From an uncultured Clostridia bacterium (GTDB taxonomy: Bacteria > Bacillota > Clostridia > TANB77 > CAG-508): a stretch of 6,832 nucleotides of DNA. The position numbers were made by a program, and so were the translations under genes. This document shows positions 6,421 through 6,832 of the stretch, piece by piece. Position 1 is the stretch's first letter. Every line of letters begins with the position of its first letter. The stretch spans positions 1 through 6,832 of the forward strand of contig CANQMG010000067.1 of NCBI GenBank assembly GCA_947624925.1, given 5' to 3'. The notes beneath the pieces were generated by a model. That model was not told where the DNA came from, did no database searches, and worked only from the letters and a program-made list of their open reading frames with translations.

Positions 6421-6465
6421 TATAATGCCCTCCTATTAATAATATTTAAATAGGAGGGTATTATA
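6421..6465 (+). promoter_or_regulatory. Long hairpin sequestering the ribosome binding site of the small gene
   Basis: Bases 6421-6437 pair with 6449-6465 to form a 17-bp stem (one G-U pair at 6427/6459) around an 11-nt AT loop. The right arm contains AGGAGG (6452-6457), the only good ribosome binding site for the ATG at 6468, and it pairs fully with CCTCCT (6430-6434 region) of the left arm. No T-run follows, only TATTATATTATG, so it is not a standard terminator, though it could end part of the upstream glycosyltransferase transcript. As drawn, the mRNA fold would block translation unless opened. Confidence 0.7.
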
Positions 6466-6467
6466 TT

Positions 6468-6626
6468 ATGTCTTGTTTATCTGAACTTTCTGGAAGTGAA
6501 CTTGTTGCTTTAGCAAGTTTAGTTTCTATTTCTATAAGTAAAGGTCTATCAAGTGATGAGTTAAATACTCTTTCTGGATTTTTCTCTGCAATAGGAGATA
6601 ATTTAGCAATTTTAGCATCTAGTTAG
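6468..6626 (+). CDS. Small protein of unknown function (52 residues)
   Basis: The product begins MSCLSELSGSELVALASLVS and ends in Ser-Ser after the segment GLSSDELNTLSGFFSAIGDN (26-45). It has two helix-like stretches, a hydrophobic one at about 11-24 and a second at 30-50, joined by a Lys-Gly-Leu-Ser-Ser turn; neither is long or hydrophobic enough for a clear membrane helix. It resembles, from memory, a group of short clostridial proteins of unknown function with a C-E-L-[VA]-x-L-A...DEL-N-x-L-x-x-F-x-x-A-I-G pattern (some annotated as DUF6774-like); I cannot confirm this here. AGGAGG lies 10 nt upstream but is buried in the 6421-6465 hairpin. It may be read from the glycosyltransferase transcript, as I see no separate promoter in the 56-bp gap. 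The coding case rests on the strong ribosome binding site and the orderly amphipathic composition. Confidence 0.75.
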   Translation: MSCLSELSGSELVALASLVSISISKGLSSDELNTLSGFFSAIGDNLAILASS

Positions 6627-6641
6627 TATATCTTTCTTTTC

Positions 6642-6663
6642 CATATATATAAATCTATATATG
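6642..6663. terminator. Weak AT hairpin between convergent genes
   Basis: CATATATA (6642-6649) and TATATATG (6656-6663) form a perfect 8-bp stem with a 6-nt loop between the small plus-strand gene and recR. A moderately T-rich stretch follows on the plus strand. The stem is almost all A-T, so it could be a weak terminator or mere low-complexity sequence. Confidence 0.25.
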
Positions 6664-6684
6664 ATATTTTGCTATTTTTATTAA

Positions 6685-6692
6685 CCTCCTTT
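6685..6692 (-). promoter_or_regulatory. Orphan ribosome binding site after recR
   Basis: On the minus strand AAAGGAGG begins 4 nt after the recR stop codon, a near-perfect Shine-Dalgarno sequence. No ATG, GTG or TTG follows at a usable distance; the first ATG is about 30 nt away and opens only 10 codons. In many Firmicutes recR is followed by yaaL and bofA, so this looks like the remnant of a lost or displaced downstream gene. Confidence 0.5.
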
Positions 6693-6696
6693 AATT

Positions 6697-6832
6697 TTAA
6701 ATTTCTCTTCTTCCCTCGAGAGCCTTAATTAGTGTTACCTCATCTGTATATTCTAAGTCTCCACCAACTGGTATACCATGAGCTATTCTAGTAGTTTTTA
6801 TTCCTAATGGTTTTAGAAGTTTAGATATATAC
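6697..6832 (-). CDS. recR: Recombination mediator protein RecR, C-terminal end
   Basis: Only the last 44 codons and the stop are in the window; the remainder lies beyond the right edge. The segment has KLLKPLGIKTTRIAHGIPVG (residues 4-23 of the visible part), GDLEYTDEVTL and the terminal ALEGRREI, the conserved end of the Toprim and C-terminal region of RecR. RecR is a DNA-clamp-like protein that works with RecF and RecO to load RecA on gapped DNA. It is convergent with the small plus-strand gene, and its stop codon is 70 bp from that gene's stop. Confidence 0.95.
   Translation of the reverse strand, partial: YISKLLKPLGIKTTRIAHGIPVGGDLEYTDEVTLIKALEGRREI

Overview
The window comes from a very AT-rich, endospore-forming Gram-positive bacterium, almost certainly a member of the Clostridia. 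Strong AGGAGG-type ribosome binding sites precede most genes, and AGA arginine codons and A/T-ending codons dominate. The window also holds an alpha/beta-type small acid-soluble spore protein and a SleB/YpeB germination pair. I cannot name a genus from the sequence.

Layout on the minus strand, read in the direction of transcription from about 5150 down to 1: sleB (spore cortex-lytic enzyme, short form), ypeB (its partner), an sspF-like spore DNA-binding protein gene closed by a strong terminator, then murF and ddl driven by a vegetative-type promoter, then the start of a repeat-rich coiled-coil protein behind a perfect-consensus promoter. The coiled-coil gene runs off the left edge. On the plus strand, divergent from sleB, lies a glycolipid-type glycosyltransferase (MGDG synthase/UgtP family), followed by a 52-residue protein whose ribosome binding site is buried in a long hairpin. 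The last 44 codons of recR enter from the right edge on the minus strand.

The genes fall into three functional blocks. SleB, YpeB and the SASP belong to spore maturation and germination: DNA protection in the core and cortex hydrolysis on germination. MurF and Ddl supply the D-Ala-D-Ala end of the peptidoglycan precursor. The glycosyltransferase probably makes membrane glycolipid. About 7 bp separate the -35 elements of a forespore-type (SigG-like) promoter for sleB and a SigA-type promoter for the glycosyltransferase.

No gene-free stretch reaches 300 bases; the longest gaps (about 140 to 180 bases) hold promoters, a terminator and small hairpins. I see no mobile element, CRISPR array, tRNA/rRNA gene or defence system. 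The least explained parts are the hairpin-masked small gene at 6421-6626, the 14-residue repeat protein at the left edge with its in-frame AUG at the predicted transcript start, and an orphan ribosome binding site just after recR.
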